Assembly (NCBI RefSeq): GCF_000757605.1
Contig: NZ_JQAK01000001.1
Location: 1,254,958-1,289,172 of the forward strand
DNA: 34,215 bases
Reading direction: 5' to 3'
Source of the DNA: Candidatus Paracaedibacter symbiosus
Lineage (GTDB): Bacteria; Pseudomonadota; Alphaproteobacteria; Paracaedibacterales; Paracaedibacteraceae
The notes below the pieces were generated by a model, which had not been told where the DNA came from, did no database searches, and was given only the letters and a program-made list of their open reading frames with translations. This document shows, piece by piece, positions 34,203 to 34,215 of the stretch. The position numbers were made by a program, and so were the translations under genes. How positions within the stretch are numbered: the stretch's first letter is position 1; the number at the start of each line of letters is the position of its first letter.

Positions 34203-34215
34203 CTACCATGTATTT
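34203..34215 (+). other. Chimeric mate-pair end (13 bases matching 29004-29016)
   Basis: CTACCATGTATTT follows the linker and matches 29004-29016 exactly, in the orientation expected for the 5' start of an insert ending at 34160 (about 5.2 kb). Thirteen bases are few, but a chance match in a window this size is unlikely. Confidence 0.7.

Noticed and set aside
1-34215. tRNA or rRNA genes
   Set aside because: No T-loop/acceptor pattern or rRNA-like sequence was recognised on either strand when reading through the intergenic regions.

Overview
This 34.2-kb window is one AT-rich bacterial contig, almost certainly from a draft assembly. Both ends carry the 42-bp loxP-based linker of the 454 Titanium paired-end protocol (33-74 and 34161-34202). 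The bases outside the linkers are the other ends of mate-pair inserts, so the true genomic sequence runs from about 75 to 34160. At least seven genes carry an apparent frameshift at a homopolymer run, several of which are probably pyrosequencing errors rather than real pseudogenes. The gene content suggests an intracellular, possibly amoeba-associated proteobacterium: dense IS elements, ProP-like and other MFS carriers, AzlD, Sel1-repeat proteins and a secreted putative ADP-ribosyltransferase. An alphaproteobacterium of the Holosporales/Rickettsiales type would fit, but this is inference and no rRNA is present.

Layout. 75-7793: a single giant gene for a self-contained trans-AT polyketide synthase: MT-like, MT, GNAT loading domain, two almost identical ACPs, KS without AT, C-methyltransferase, ACP, thioesterase. 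7860-13520: a transposon graveyard (IS200, DUF3987, scrambled IS3, a frameshifted IS5-type transposase and IS110 pieces), holding a secreted TerB-like protein (9911-10711), a lipocalin-like protein (12782-13207) and a partial duplicate of the latter. 13450-17340: a group II intron with its reverse transcriptase directly behind a full-length IS110-family transposase that has a long non-coding 5' flank.

17410-21745: a possible functional neighbourhood: an FAD amine oxidase, a divergent Bcr/CflA-type exporter, then a consensus promoter driving two tandem micro-ORFs of 18 and 16 codons with perfect Shine-Dalgarno sequences, two strong hairpins, and a metalloprotein of the M29 aminopeptidase/NicX fold. 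This is the best candidate for an undescribed system, either a very small modified peptide or an attenuation leader. 21780-23060: a truncated IS200 and an IS630. 23128-24435: a ProP-like transporter. 24565-26740: a truncated unknown gene, a Tn3 transposase tail and an intact IS5-type element.

26722-29619: a large secreted protein with an ADP-ribosyltransferase-like N-terminus, leucine-rich repeats and nine Sel1 repeats; its last codons come from the inverted repeat of the neighbouring IS. 29620-31520: a 5' fragment of a second group II intron, a second Sel1-repeat ORF with a recent 108-bp duplication, and an IS110 tail. 31653-34160, all on the minus strand: a secreted DUF2000-like protein, an MFS carrier and the 3' part of an azlD-like gene.
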